41,342 bases of DNA from Methylococcus sp. UBA6136. GTDB lineage: Bacteria > Pseudomonadota > Gammaproteobacteria > Methylococcales > Methylococcaceae. The stretch lies in NCBI GenBank assembly GCA_002423305.1, contig DIVI01000056.1, positions 1-41,342 on the forward strand, given 5' to 3'. The translations under genes and the position numbers were made by a program. Numbering within the stretch: the first letter of the stretch is position 1; each line of letters opens with the position of its first letter. Positions 1-7,456 of this stretch are shown piece by piece. Under the pieces are notes generated by a model. That model saw nothing but the letters and a program-made list of their open reading frames with translations. It was not told the origin of the DNA and ran no database searches.

Positions 1-1084
1 GGTCGCCCGAGGCGACGCGCTCGGCGGCGGCCACCGCGGTCTGGATGGGGCGTGAGATGGATCGGGCGACCGCCAGCGCAACCAACAGTGAGGGAAACAA
101 AATCGCCGCCAGAATACCGAGCATGGTCCATCGCTGATTGGTCACCATGGTCATGGCTTCTCCCACGTCCTGCTGCACGCTCATGCCCCAACGGAATGAT
201 GGGACGTAAGTCCAGGAGGCCATGACCGAATTTCTAAAGATACTTGAGACCAGACCGGCGCCCTGGTTCCCACTCATCGCGTTTTGCAACCCCATGCCAT
301 AGTCTGCACCAGGACGCAGGGTCAGTTTGAACAGGCTGTCGGGGTGGTCTCGCAGCGGCGCGGCCACTCTGATTTCATCATTATGCTGGGTGCCAATAAC
401 AATCTGTCCCGTTCGTCCCAGGCCAGCGTAGTCGGTGATGATGTCGTGAATTTCCCGGGTATTCAGCTGGAGCACCAGAAGTCCGACGTTGTGACCGTTT
501 TCCATGATGATCGGTGCCGCCGCGAATCCCAGAGGAAGATCGTGGCCGGGATACAGTGCGAAATCCGAAAGGTCGGGGGCCAGCAGAGTCCGGGTGCGTT
601 TGACCAGGGTGGCCAGTGGGCTGTCTCGTTGTGGACCGGTGAGTATGTTCTTGCCCAGATCCAACGACTTGTTGGTTTGATAAAGAATATTCCCGACCGG
701 ACAAGTGATGATGGCATCCGTAAAGCCGAGGCTCGGAGCAAAGTAGTCAGCCAGCAGCTGGATTGATCTTTCGGCTTCGGCTCGCTGTTCTGGTGAGCTG
801 TTTGGGTTCTGGAGAGCCAGTGTGGCATCTGCCGAGCGCTTGAGACGGCCCAGTACCGCCGCCCCGCGAGCCCGCTCGTAGGCATAAATCTCCAGCGAAT
901 TCGCCTTATCCTTGGCGATCATCGTTAATTTCTGCAGGGTCTCCCTTTCCAGGGAACTGCTGGATAATCGGTCGATGACCAGGGTGGTGATCGACATCGG
1001 AACCAGTACCAGAACCCCGAACCAGAAGATGAGCCGGGTAGCCAGGTTCTTGTTCAGCACGCCAAATTTTTCCTTAAGCTTCAT
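1..1084 (-). CDS. Cache-HAMP transmembrane sensor, C-terminus beyond the window (partial)
   Basis: The minus strand is open from an ATG at 1084 to the window edge (361 codons). TM1 lies at about residues 12-34, followed by a periplasmic region of about 280 residues resembling a double Cache sensor. TM2 lies at about 318-338, followed by the start of a HAMP domain (ARSISRPIQ...ERVASGD). The output domain is not visible. Families with this front end include chemoreceptors, SpoIIE-type phosphatases, adenylate cyclases and diguanylate cyclases. The ATG overlaps the stop of the upstream binding-protein gene (ATGA), so translation is probably coupled. Because a STAS gene is in the same operon and a receptor-less chemosensory operon lies nearby, a methyl-accepting receptor or an RsbU-like phosphatase are the two readings I favour. 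The choice is inference. Confidence 0.8.
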   Translation of the reverse strand, partial: MKLKEKFGVLNKNLATRLIFWFGVLVLVPMSITTLVIDRLSSSSLERETLQKLTMIAKDKANSLEIYAYERARGAAVLGRLKRSADATLALQNPNSSPEQRAEAERSIQLLADYFAPSLGFTDAIITCPVGNILYQTNKSLDLGKNILTGPQRDSPLATLVKRTRTLLAPDLSDFALYPGHDLPLGFAAAPIIMENGHNVGLLVLQLNTREIHDIITDYAGLGRTGQIVIGTQHNDEIRVAAPLRDHPDSLFKLTLRPGADYGMGLQNAMSGNQGAGLVSSIFRNSVMASWTYVPSFRWGMSVQQDVGEAMTMVTNQRWTMLGILAAILFPSLLVALAVARSISRPIQTAVAAAERVASGD

Positions 1085-2400
1085 GGCTGCCCTGACCTGA
1101 CGGTAGCTTTTTGATTGACCCAGCTATGGTCCCAACTCACATAGAGATCCTGAAGCAGCTTATCCCAATCCGACACGGAGCGTGATCGCGGGTAAGGGAC
1201 CGGGCGAATGGGGTATCCCGCCGACCAGACACTGGTGATTCGGCCGTCCTCGCTGATTTTTCCGATATGAAACGAGCGCCAGGTGTGTCGGGTGGCCGGG
1301 TCAATGGTGACGATGCCCTCGGGCGCGTTGTAACTCAGCCCCATCAGCGCCTGATTAACATCTTCGGCGGCCAGACTGTTAGCCCGTTCAGCGGCCCGAG
1401 CCCACAGTTTTGCGCTGATGTAGGCCATTTCCATGACGTCGCTTACTACACGGTCAGCGCCGTAACGGTCCCGGAAAGCTTTGATGAACGCCGTGTTTTC
1501 GGGTCGCGCAATGCTCTGAAAATAATTCCAGGCGGAGTAGTGACCACTGATGTCGGCATTGGGAATCTGCTGGACTTCGGTTTCGCTGATGGAGAAGGAC
1601 ACTACCGGCGCCAGCTGAGGACTCAGGCCCGCCGTCTTGAGCGCACGATAGAACGGAGCATTGGAGTCGCCGACGATGGTGCTCAGGATGACATCCGGCT
1701 TTGCTGCACGAATTTTTTCGATCGCCTCGGAGGGGTCAGTGCCACCGAATGGAAGGTAGGTTTCCCCGACGACTTCACCGCCCAGCGCCATCAGCTGATC
1801 CGCCACCATGGCGTTGACCGTACGAGGCCAGATGTAATCCGATCCTACCAGAAAGAAACGCTTGCCCAGATTGACGAAACTCCAGTTCACGGCCGGCAGA
1901 ACCTGTTGGTTGGGTGCCGCGCCGGTGTAGATGATGTTGGGGGATTTTTCCAGACCCTCATAGGCCATCGGGTAAATCAGCAGACCGTCATGCCGTTCAA
2001 TGATGGGTTTGACCGTCTTGCGGCAGGCCGAAGTCCAGCAGCCGATGACGGCGGCGACCTTTTCCTCGGTGAGTAGCTGCTCCAACTTGTTGGCGCCGGT
2101 ATCGGCATTGGAGGCTGTATCCGCCATCACGGCCTTGATCCGATGGCCCAGAACACCGCCGGCCGCATTGATTTCTTCAATGGCCAGTTGCTCGGCTTCT
2201 GCCATGGGCTTTTCGCTGATGGCCATGGGGCCGGTCAGCGCGTGAAGGATGCCTAGGCGAACCACGCGGTGGTTGGCTCGCTGATCCCAAAACCAGCCGG
2301 CGAGGAGGCCCGTAAGTGCCAGCGCCAGGGCCGCCCCGGCCAGCCGATGCTTTTGCCAGAAGCGAGGTTCCAGCCCCACTGGCATCCCCGCCGGCTCCAT
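1081..2400 (-). CDS. Membrane-anchored UrtA/AmiC-like periplasmic binding protein
   Basis: This 439-residue protein belongs to the type I periplasmic binding fold of urea/amide/branched-chain amino acid binding proteins. Diagnostic stretches include VRLGILHALTGPMAISE, EEINAAGGVLG and VAAVIGCWTSACRKTVKP. The start at 2400 lies one base after the STAS stop; a longer reading would run back into the STAS gene. An N-terminal hydrophobic segment (about residues 20-39, AGAALALALTGLLAGWFW) has no clear signal-peptidase site or lipobox, so it probably stays tethered to the inner membrane. No ABC permease or ATPase gene accompanies it. It sits between a STAS gene and a Cache-HAMP sensor, so I infer a ligand-sensing role rather than transport. 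The ligand is unknown; urea, short amides or amino acids are the family precedents. Confidence 0.85.
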   Translation of the reverse strand: MEPAGMPVGLEPRFWQKHRLAGAALALALTGLLAGWFWDQRANHRVVRLGILHALTGPMAISEKPMAEAEQLAIEEINAAGGVLGHRIKAVMADTASNADTGANKLEQLLTEEKVAAVIGCWTSACRKTVKPIIERHDGLLIYPMAYEGLEKSPNIIYTGAAPNQQVLPAVNWSFVNLGKRFFLVGSDYIWPRTVNAMVADQLMALGGEVVGETYLPFGGTDPSEAIEKIRAAKPDVILSTIVGDSNAPFYRALKTAGLSPQLAPVVSFSISETEVQQIPNADISGHYSAWNYFQSIARPENTAFIKAFRDRYGADRVVSDVMEMAYISAKLWARAAERANSLAAEDVNQALMGLSYNAPEGIVTIDPATRHTWRSFHIGKISEDGRITSVWSAGYPIRPVPYPRSRSVSDWDKLLQDLYVSWDHSWVNQKATVRSGQP

Positions 2401-2401
2401 A

Positions 2402-2728
2402 TCAGAGCGCCTCGGCGACGGTCGGCAAGATATCAAAGAGCTTGCTGAAACCGCTGATTTCAAACACATCCCTGAGCGTGGCATTCAGGCCGCAGAGCTT
2501 GACCTTGCCCTGGACCGGTTCCAGCTTCTTGGCAATCAGCAGAATGACCCGCAGCCCGGCGCTGCTGATGAAGTTCACGGCAGAGAAGTCAAGAATCAGC
2601 TTTTTCTCTCCCTCATCAATCCAGGTCATACATTGTTGTTCCAGTTCCTTCGCGCTGTTAGCGTCGATACGGCCATCCAGGCTGATGACCAGTGAGTCCT
2701 GGTTCTTGGTGGAAGCGATTGCAAGCAT
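2402..2728 (-). CDS. STAS-domain anti-anti-sigma factor (SpoIIAA/RsbV-like)
   Basis: This 108-residue single STAS domain carries the family signature FISSAGLRVILLIAKKL. The regulatory serine is expected in the SSAG motif (Ser55/Ser56). In this family an RsbW/SpoIIAB-like kinase phosphorylates that serine and a PP2C/SpoIIE phosphatase removes the phosphate; the unphosphorylated form binds the kinase. Both partner types are encoded together at 6980-7444 and 13324-14517, which makes this the obvious candidate substrate, although on the opposite strand. It is the first gene of a coupled trio with the binding protein and the Cache-HAMP sensor. It follows the carbonic anhydrase gene by 76 bases, so those four genes could share a transcript. 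Confidence 0.92.
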   Translation of the reverse strand: MLAIASTKNQDSLVISLDGRIDANSAKELEQQCMTWIDEGEKKLILDFSAVNFISSAGLRVILLIAKKLEPVQGKVKLCGLNATLRDVFEISGFSKLFDILPTVAEAL

Positions 2729-2804
2729 GGGATTGATTTCCGGTGATGGTTGAAAAAGGTTTTGGTAGCGAACGTCAGATTTGAAAGTTCACGGCATTAT
2801 GGGG

Positions 2805-3509
2805 CTAGTCCAGCACGGGCAGGAAGGTCGTATTGTCCTCATCTGTGGACCAGACGTCACCGGTTTCGAGGTCAAACCACCAGCCGTGCAGGCTCAGGGT
2901 CCCGTCCTTCACGCGATCCTTGATCCATGGGTAGGTCGCCAGATTGGCCAGCGAGCCGCGAATGGCGGCCCGCTCAGCCAGATGCTGATGCTGGCAAAGC
3001 GTCGCCATGTCTACCTCGTTGACCTCCATGTCCCCCGTGGCGGGCTGAGTTTTGCCGCCCGGGTTCAGGATGTATTTAAAGCAGGCATCCAGCGCCATCG
3101 AAACCCAGCTGCCGACGAAATCCCGTTCCAGTCGCTGGCCGGAGAGCGTGGCGAGCAGGGCCTTTATGCCGCCGCAATAAGCATGCCCCAGGACCACAAT
3201 ATGATTGACCCCAAGGTCTCGCACCGCATATTCAATCGCCGCACGCGCCCCATCATGGCTGCCTTCCAGCTTATAAGGCGGCACCAGATTGGCCACATTG
3301 CGGACCACAAACAAGTCGCCGGGTGCCGCGCCGGTAAGAATCGCCGGGTCCACGCGGGAATCACTGCAGGCGATCAGGAGCACTTTCGGTTTTTGACCGT
3401 GTTCCGTCAGCTCCTTCATCTGCTCCGGTGATTGCTCGTAATAGCGTTTCTGGAAACCCTTGATGCCCGCCAAAAGGCGTTGCATCACCCTATCGTCAGT
3501 GTCGGTCAT
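2805..3509 (-). CDS. can: Beta-class carbonic anhydrase
   Basis: The 234-residue protein interconverts CO2 and bicarbonate in the cytoplasm. The zinc ligands of the beta class are visible: Cys48 and the Asp50-Arg52 dyad in ACSDSRVDP, then His109 and Cys112 in GHAYCGG. Length matches bacterial beta carbonic anhydrases (about 200-240 residues). The ATG at 3509 is preceded by AGAGG at suitable spacing. It is upstream of, and on the same strand as, the STAS/binding-protein/sensor trio. This may be incidental, or may link the sensory operon to bicarbonate or pH. Confidence 0.95.
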   Translation of the reverse strand: MTDTDDRVMQRLLAGIKGFQKRYYEQSPEQMKELTEHGQKPKVLLIACSDSRVDPAILTGAAPGDLFVVRNVANLVPPYKLEGSHDGARAAIEYAVRDLGVNHIVVLGHAYCGGIKALLATLSGQRLERDFVGSWVSMALDACFKYILNPGGKTQPATGDMEVNEVDMATLCQHQHLAERAAIRGSLANLATYPWIKDRVKDGTLSLHGWWFDLETGDVWSTDEDNTTFLPVLD

Positions 3510-3620
3510 TTGGATTTGCCTCTGGAGATGAGTGATTCGTCATGATGGTGGTCTTTGTGTCTGAATCCGCCAAAGGGCAGGTCATCCCCGCCACTGTCTG
3601 GACCGTTGAAGGATTCATGA

Positions 3621-4001
3621 TTACCGGCAACGGTAAACCGCGCCGACATAAGTCACATTGGTCTGTTCGCTGGAGCCACCGCCACTGCCATTGGCCACCC
3701 CAAAGCTACCGGTTTGTCCCGCCCGCGTGGTCAGCAGCTGGATGGTATTGCCCCCCATCTGTGCGGCCTGGTTCTTGAGATCGTTGCGCGCCCCCGTCTC
3801 CAGATTGGCGTTGCTGGTCCAGCCACCCGTGAAGAAATTGCCCTGATTACCGGTCACCTCACCCAGATATTCGCAATCCTTGGGGTCGGAAGTGACCAGA
3901 CGCACCTTCTGTGCCTGCGGATTGAGCGGATTGGCCGCACACCCCGCCATCATCAGCAACAGGGCTACCTGCACCCTCTGGGATATTTTGAATGCTCTCA
4001 T
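3621..4001 (-). CDS. DUF4156-type outer-membrane lipoprotein
   Basis: A 126-residue lipoprotein. The N-terminus MRAFKISQRVQVALLLMMAGC gives a signal peptide with a lipobox ending at Cys21. The body (VRLVTSDPKDCEYLGEVTG, GGNTIQLLTTR, TYVGAVYRC) resembles the DUF4156 family of small enterobacterial/pseudomonad lipoproteins, whose function is not established. I chose the start at 4001 because it gives a clean signal peptide and is preceded by GCAGG; the open frame continues further upstream without a plausible leader. Two cysteines (in DCEYLG and the C-terminal YRCR) could form a disulfide. It is divergently oriented to the methylase remnant at 4270. Confidence 0.85.
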   Translation of the reverse strand: MRAFKISQRVQVALLLMMAGCAANPLNPQAQKVRLVTSDPKDCEYLGEVTGNQGNFFTGGWTSNANLETGARNDLKNQAAQMGGNTIQLLTTRAGQTGSFGVANGSGGGSSEQTNVTYVGAVYRCR

Positions 4002-4153
4002 GAGAATGCCTGCTCTATCAGGAAGGGGAAGTTTTTGCCGATGATATAGAAACTCAAGTGATTTTGTCGCCGGTTGGGCGAAACCCAATCCTTGACTCGG
4101 TAGCCCCTGCGCGGGCTGAGCAGGCTTGAACGTGGGTGAGCAAGCGGTAATGT

Positions 4154-4175
4154 GGGCTGAGCGGAGTCGAAGCCC
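4154..4175. repeat. Dispersed GCTGAGCGGAGTCGAAG repeat, copy 1
   Basis: The 22-bp stretch GGGCTGAGCGGAGTCGAAGCCC has short inverted ends (GGGCT/AGCCC). Its core recurs as TTCGACTCCGCTCAG at 6680-6694 on the other strand and, diverged, at 6903-6930. It lies in the divergent intergenic region 4002-4269, where I see no gene. Such short GC-rich palindromic repeats are common intergenic elements in proteobacteria. Confidence 0.6.
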
Positions 4176-4269
4176 GACGCCCCCCTTCAGCGGCATTGAT
4201 GGTTTCGAATAGACTGCACGGCATGCACCTGGCCAACCCCTCCAGCCATCGCCCGTCAAAAAAGCCCGC

Positions 4270-5067
4270 ATGAATGCCTTAGAAATCGAACAAGCCGTCT
4301 CCGACCTCGCACTGCAAGCCTTTGACCGGGTCGAGTTTCCTTATGCCTTCCTGCAAGCCTTCGGCAACAAGGACACCACGCTCAAGCGGCTGCGCTCGGG
4401 CGCCACCAACAAGTCCGACCTCGGCGGCGTGCTGCAAACCGGCAACATCCACCTGGTCGTGTGCGAGCTGGGCGAGGTGACCGCCACGCTGGCCGCCCTC
4501 AAGGCCAGCCCGGCCACCGCCCGTGCCAAGGCCAAATTCATCCTCGCTACCGATGGCGAAACGCTGGAGGCCGAGGCGCTGGACAGCGGCGAAACCGTCG
4601 CCTGCGCCTACCCCGACGTTCCCGATCACTTCGGCTTCTTCCTGCCGCTGGCCGGCATTTCCACCGTCCAGCAAATCCGCGAAAGCTCGTTCGACATCCG
4701 CGCCACCAGCCGCCTGAACCGTCTTTACGTCGAACTACTCAAGGACAACCCCGACTGGGGCGCCGCCGATCGCCGGCACGAGATGAACCACTTCATGGCG
4801 CGGCTGATCTTCTGCTTCTTCGCCGAAGATACCGACATCTTCCACGGTAGCGGCTTGTTCACCACCGACCTGCGCGCCGCGCATGACCGCAACGATGAAC
4901 TGCTGGAACGCATCTACATCGGCCGCCGCTTCAAGAACGACACCGAGCGGCTGGAAAAACTGTTCGAGCTGTATACGAAGATGACCGCGGCGGGGGCCAA
5001 ACGCCCCTCAGTCTCTCCTCGCAAGCACGGTAAGGGGACTGACAATAATGTGGGGATGGACCTGTGA
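4270..5067 (+). pseudogene. MmeI-like (type IIG) DNA methylase, internally deleted
   Basis: The 265-residue frame reads as two joined ends of one protein. Residues 1-197 match the N-terminal region of MmeI-like methylase/restriction proteins; RRHEMNHFMARLIFCFFAED is characteristic. Residues 199-240 (LRAAHDRNDELLERIY...NDTERLEKLFELYTKM) look like the extreme C-terminus of the same family. The helicase-like spacer, SAM-binding methylase core and target-recognition domain, normally many hundred residues, are absent. The join falls near base 4860 and keeps the frame. The last 25 residues are low-complexity and not family-like. It therefore cannot methylate DNA. Its TGA overlaps the GTG of the next gene. 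Whether the residual protein is made or useful is unknown. Family assignment is from remembered motifs. Confidence 0.7.
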
Positions 5068-6125
5068 GCGAGCGGCCCGCGGGCCTGGCGCCCATGCCCG
5101 AAGGTTACGCCGACTGGCTGGCCGACCTGAAAACCCGTATCCACAGCGCCCAGCAGCGCGCGACGCTGGCGGTCAACCGGGAACTGGTCCTGCTGTACTG
5201 GCAGATCGGCCGGGATATCCTGGCACGACAGGCCGCGCAGGGCTGGGGCGCGAAAGTGATCGAGCGGCTGGCCCAGGACTTGCGCGCCGCCTTTCCCGAC
5301 ATGAAGGGATTTTCTCCCCGCAACCTCAAATACATGCGTGCCTTTGCCGAGGCGTGGCCGGATGCGGAATTTGTGCAAGAGGTGCTTGCACAATTGCCGT
5401 GGTATCACCAACTGGCGCTGTTGGATAAATTACCCAGCCAAGAAACCCGCCGCTGGTATGCGGCCAAGGCCATCGAGCATAACTGGTCACGCAATGTGCT
5501 GGTGATGCAGATCGAAACCCGCTTGCTGGAACGGACCGGCAAGGCGATTACCAATTTCGCGGCCAGCCTGCCCAGGCCCCAGTCTGATCTGGCGCGGGAA
5601 TCGCTGAAAGATCCGTATCGTTTCGACTTCCTCGGACTGACCGACGAGGCTCAGGAGCGCGAGATCGAGCACGCCCTGGTCAAGCATGTCACCGAATTCC
5701 TGCTGGAGTTGGGCGCGGGCTTTGCCTTTGTCGGTCGGCAAGTGTTTCTGGATGTAGGCGGTGACGAGTTTTTCATCGACTTGCTGTTCTATCACCTGAA
5801 GCTGCGCTGTTATGTGGTGATTGAACTCAAGGGTGGCAAGTTCAAGCCGGAGCATCTGGGTCAGTTAGGGTTTTATCTGACCGCCGTGGATGCCAAGATC
5901 AAGCATCCGCAGGACGGCCCGACCATCGGTCTGCTGCTGTGCAAGAGCAAGAACAAGGTGGTCGCCGAATACGCGCTACGGGACAACACTCAGCCGATAG
6001 GCGTGGCGGAATACAAGTTGCTCGAATCCCTGCCTGCAGAATTGCAGACCAGTCTGCCTAGCATTGAGCAGATCGAGCGGGAACTGGGCGGTGGGGAGCC
6101 GGCCGGCGGGTGCAGCAAGAGCTGA
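5064..6125 (+). CDS. YhcG/DUF1016 family PD-(D/E)XK nuclease-like protein
   Basis: A 353-residue protein with the two-part YhcG architecture. The N-terminal DUF1016 helical domain (about residues 15-165) includes NRELVLLYWQIGRDIL, GWGAKVIERLAQDL and FSPRNLKYMRAFAE. The C-terminal PD-(D/E)XK nuclease-like domain (about 185-340) has candidate catalytic Asp239, Glu254 and Lys256 in DEFFIDLLFYH and VVIELKGGKF. The family is associated with restriction-modification and other defence loci; its own activity is poorly defined. The start is a GTG whose first four bases overlap the preceding TGA. It appears intact although both neighbours are eroded, which suggests it is still under selection or has decayed more slowly. 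Confidence 0.9.
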   Translation: MSERPAGLAPMPEGYADWLADLKTRIHSAQQRATLAVNRELVLLYWQIGRDILARQAAQGWGAKVIERLAQDLRAAFPDMKGFSPRNLKYMRAFAEAWPDAEFVQEVLAQLPWYHQLALLDKLPSQETRRWYAAKAIEHNWSRNVLVMQIETRLLERTGKAITNFAASLPRPQSDLARESLKDPYRFDFLGLTDEAQEREIEHALVKHVTEFLLELGAGFAFVGRQVFLDVGGDEFFIDLLFYHLKLRCYVVIELKGGKFKPEHLGQLGFYLTAVDAKIKHPQDGPTIGLLLCKSKNKVVAEYALRDNTQPIGVAEYKLLESLPAELQTSLPSIEQIERELGGGEPAGGCSKS

Positions 6126-6643
6126 AGTCGGGGCTGCGGGAAACTCGCCCCTTCATCCGGCAGGCCGGTATCGAGCAGGGGCACTGGTTCATTCTTGGTG
6201 GACAGACGGTCTACGTGGCCAAAGTGGGTGATGCCATCAAGGCCACTAATGGCGAAAATGATGCCCGGCTGAGGGTGATCTATGCCAACGGCACCGAAAG
6301 CAACCTGCTGCGTCGCTCCTTGCAAAGAGCCTTGCACAAGGACGAAGCGGGGCGCCGCATTAGCGAGCCGGACCCCGTGGAAACCCGCATCGCTGAGGCG
6401 GCGCAGCATGCCACTTATCTGCTGGCGGAGGTGGAAGTCGTGGCCACCTACAAGCTGGCATGCATTTCGTCGGTCCAACTCAATCTGACGATTCAGGACC
6501 GGTTCGGTCATCCGGTCAAACCCAGGGAATGGTTCCTGGTGCCGCTGCCGGTGATCGACGAGGCGGTGCGGCGCATCCTGGATGGCTCGATTACCGGGGT
6601 GGTCTACGACCAAAGTGCGGTGCTTCTGGTTGGGTCAGGTTAA
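6110..6643 (+). pseudogene. GIY-YIG/T5orf172-type nuclease protein with internal deletions
   Basis: The 177-residue frame starts at a GTG inside the end of the DUF1016 gene. The N-terminus (GLRETRPFIRQAGIE, DARLRVIYANGTESNLLRRS, LHKDEAGRRI) and C-terminus (YLLAEVEVVATYK, DRFGHPVKPREWFLVPL, VIDEAV) match proteins that accompany MmeI-like methylases and carry a GIY-YIG nuclease core between these segments. Here that core is missing at about residues 87-91 (near base 6374). A second shorter gap lies at about 117-125, where a helix rich in Leu/Glu is expected. Both losses are in frame. The nuclease is almost certainly inactive. The expected full-length layout is recalled, not computed. Confidence 0.65.
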
Positions 6644-6670
6644 ACCGGGTCAAAGTCTTGAGGCCTCAAA

Positions 6671-6703
6671 GCCGTTCGCTTCGACTCCGCTCAGCGGACG
6701 GCC
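6671..6703. repeat. Dispersed TTCGACTCCGCTCAG repeat, copy 2
   Basis: GCCGT...ACGGC ends enclose TTCGACTCCGCTCAG (6680-6694), the reverse complement of the core at 4154-4175. It begins about 28 bases after the stop of the GIY-YIG remnant. The surrounding stretch 6644-6979 has no gene; besides this copy it holds the MITE-like element at 6817-6961. Confidence 0.55.
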
Positions 6704-6816
6704 TTGGCTCCAAGCGACATCGCCTGGCGCCAGACGCGGTCAGGTATGCGATGATTCGGGTCGCGGCCCATGTTCTGGGGACATTCACCCTTCGATGTTG
6801 CGGCTGGGCGCTACAC

Positions 6817-6961
6817 TTAACGGGGCCTCTGGAAATTGCACTTCGACAAGCTCGGAGCGAGTGGAGCTTGATATAAAACAAGAAATGATCCGTGCTTGCT
6901 GAGCCCTTCGGCTGAGCGCAGTCGAAGGGCACGAATGGATAATTTTTAGAGGTCCCCTTAA
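6817..6961. mobile_element. 145-bp MITE-like element with terminal inverted repeats
   Basis: Left end 6817-6837 (TTAACGGGGCCTCTGGAAA plus TT) and the reverse complement of right end 6941-6961 (TTAAGGGGACCTCTAAAAA plus TT) match at 17 of 21 positions, and both terminate in TTAA. The interior holds a CTTCGACAAGCTCGGAGCGAG segment (6841-6861) and a hairpin, GCCCTTCG at 6903-6910 with CGAAGGGC at 6923-6930. No coding capacity is seen. Size, terminal inverted repeats and palindromic interior fit a miniature non-autonomous element. Its right end is 18 bases before the ATG of the RsbW-like gene, so insertion may have altered the promoter of the downstream operon. Confidence 0.55.
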
Positions 6962-6979
6962 CATTCTCAAGTCCTGAAA

Positions 6980-7444
6980 ATGAATGAAAGCATGATGAGC
7001 GCATCCGCGGCGGACATTCCCGGCCCATTGCATCTGCAGTTGCCTGCTGAGCAGGACAGCCTCGTTGAGCTGGCCGAGGCCGTTGAGGGGTTGGCCGAGG
7101 CCGAGGCATGGCCGTCCGAGGCCAAGTTTCATGTCGATCTGGTGCTGGAGGAGTTGGCGCAAAACATCATTTCGTATGGTTACCCGGATGGACGATCCGG
7201 TCAGTTCGTGGTGTCCATTCAGCGGCTGGGTGATGAACTGAATATCGTGATTGAGGACGATGGCATTCCGTTCGACCCCTTTAGTCTGGCCGAGCCGAAT
7301 CTGGAGCTGTCTCTGGATGAGCGGGCGATCGGCGGATTGGGCGTGCATTTCACCCGGACACTGATGGACACCTACCGATATCAGCGTTTGGACGGCCGCA
7401 ATCGGGTGGAGTTGACCAAGTCCCTCGTGGCAGACAACGACTGA
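6980..7444 (+). CDS. RsbW/SpoIIAB-like serine kinase (anti-sigma-factor type HATPase)
   Basis: A 154-residue GHKL ATPase domain without a histidine-kinase dimerisation domain. The N box is LVLEELAQNIISYGY (Glu57-Glu58, Asn62), the G1 box is IEDDGIPFDPF, and IGGLGVHFTRTLMD is the G2 region. Proteins of this type phosphorylate STAS antagonists and may bind a sigma factor or another target. No STAS gene is adjacent; the nearest is at 2402-2728. It heads an operon of seven genes ending in a receiver-PP2C phosphatase, the enzyme class that opposes this kinase. The start is either 6980 or the ATG at 6992; neither has a strong ribosome site. A MITE-like element ends just upstream. Confidence 0.9.
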   Translation: MNESMMSASAADIPGPLHLQLPAEQDSLVELAEAVEGLAEAEAWPSEAKFHVDLVLEELAQNIISYGYPDGRSGQFVVSIQRLGDELNIVIEDDGIPFDPFSLAEPNLELSLDERAIGGLGVHFTRTLMDTYRYQRLDGRNRVELTKSLVADND

Positions 7445-7456
7445 GCGGTCGCCTCG

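Noticed and set aside
1267..2076. 269-residue open frame on the plus strand
   Set aside because: Antisense to the UrtA-like binding protein; no ribosome site or recognisable domain.
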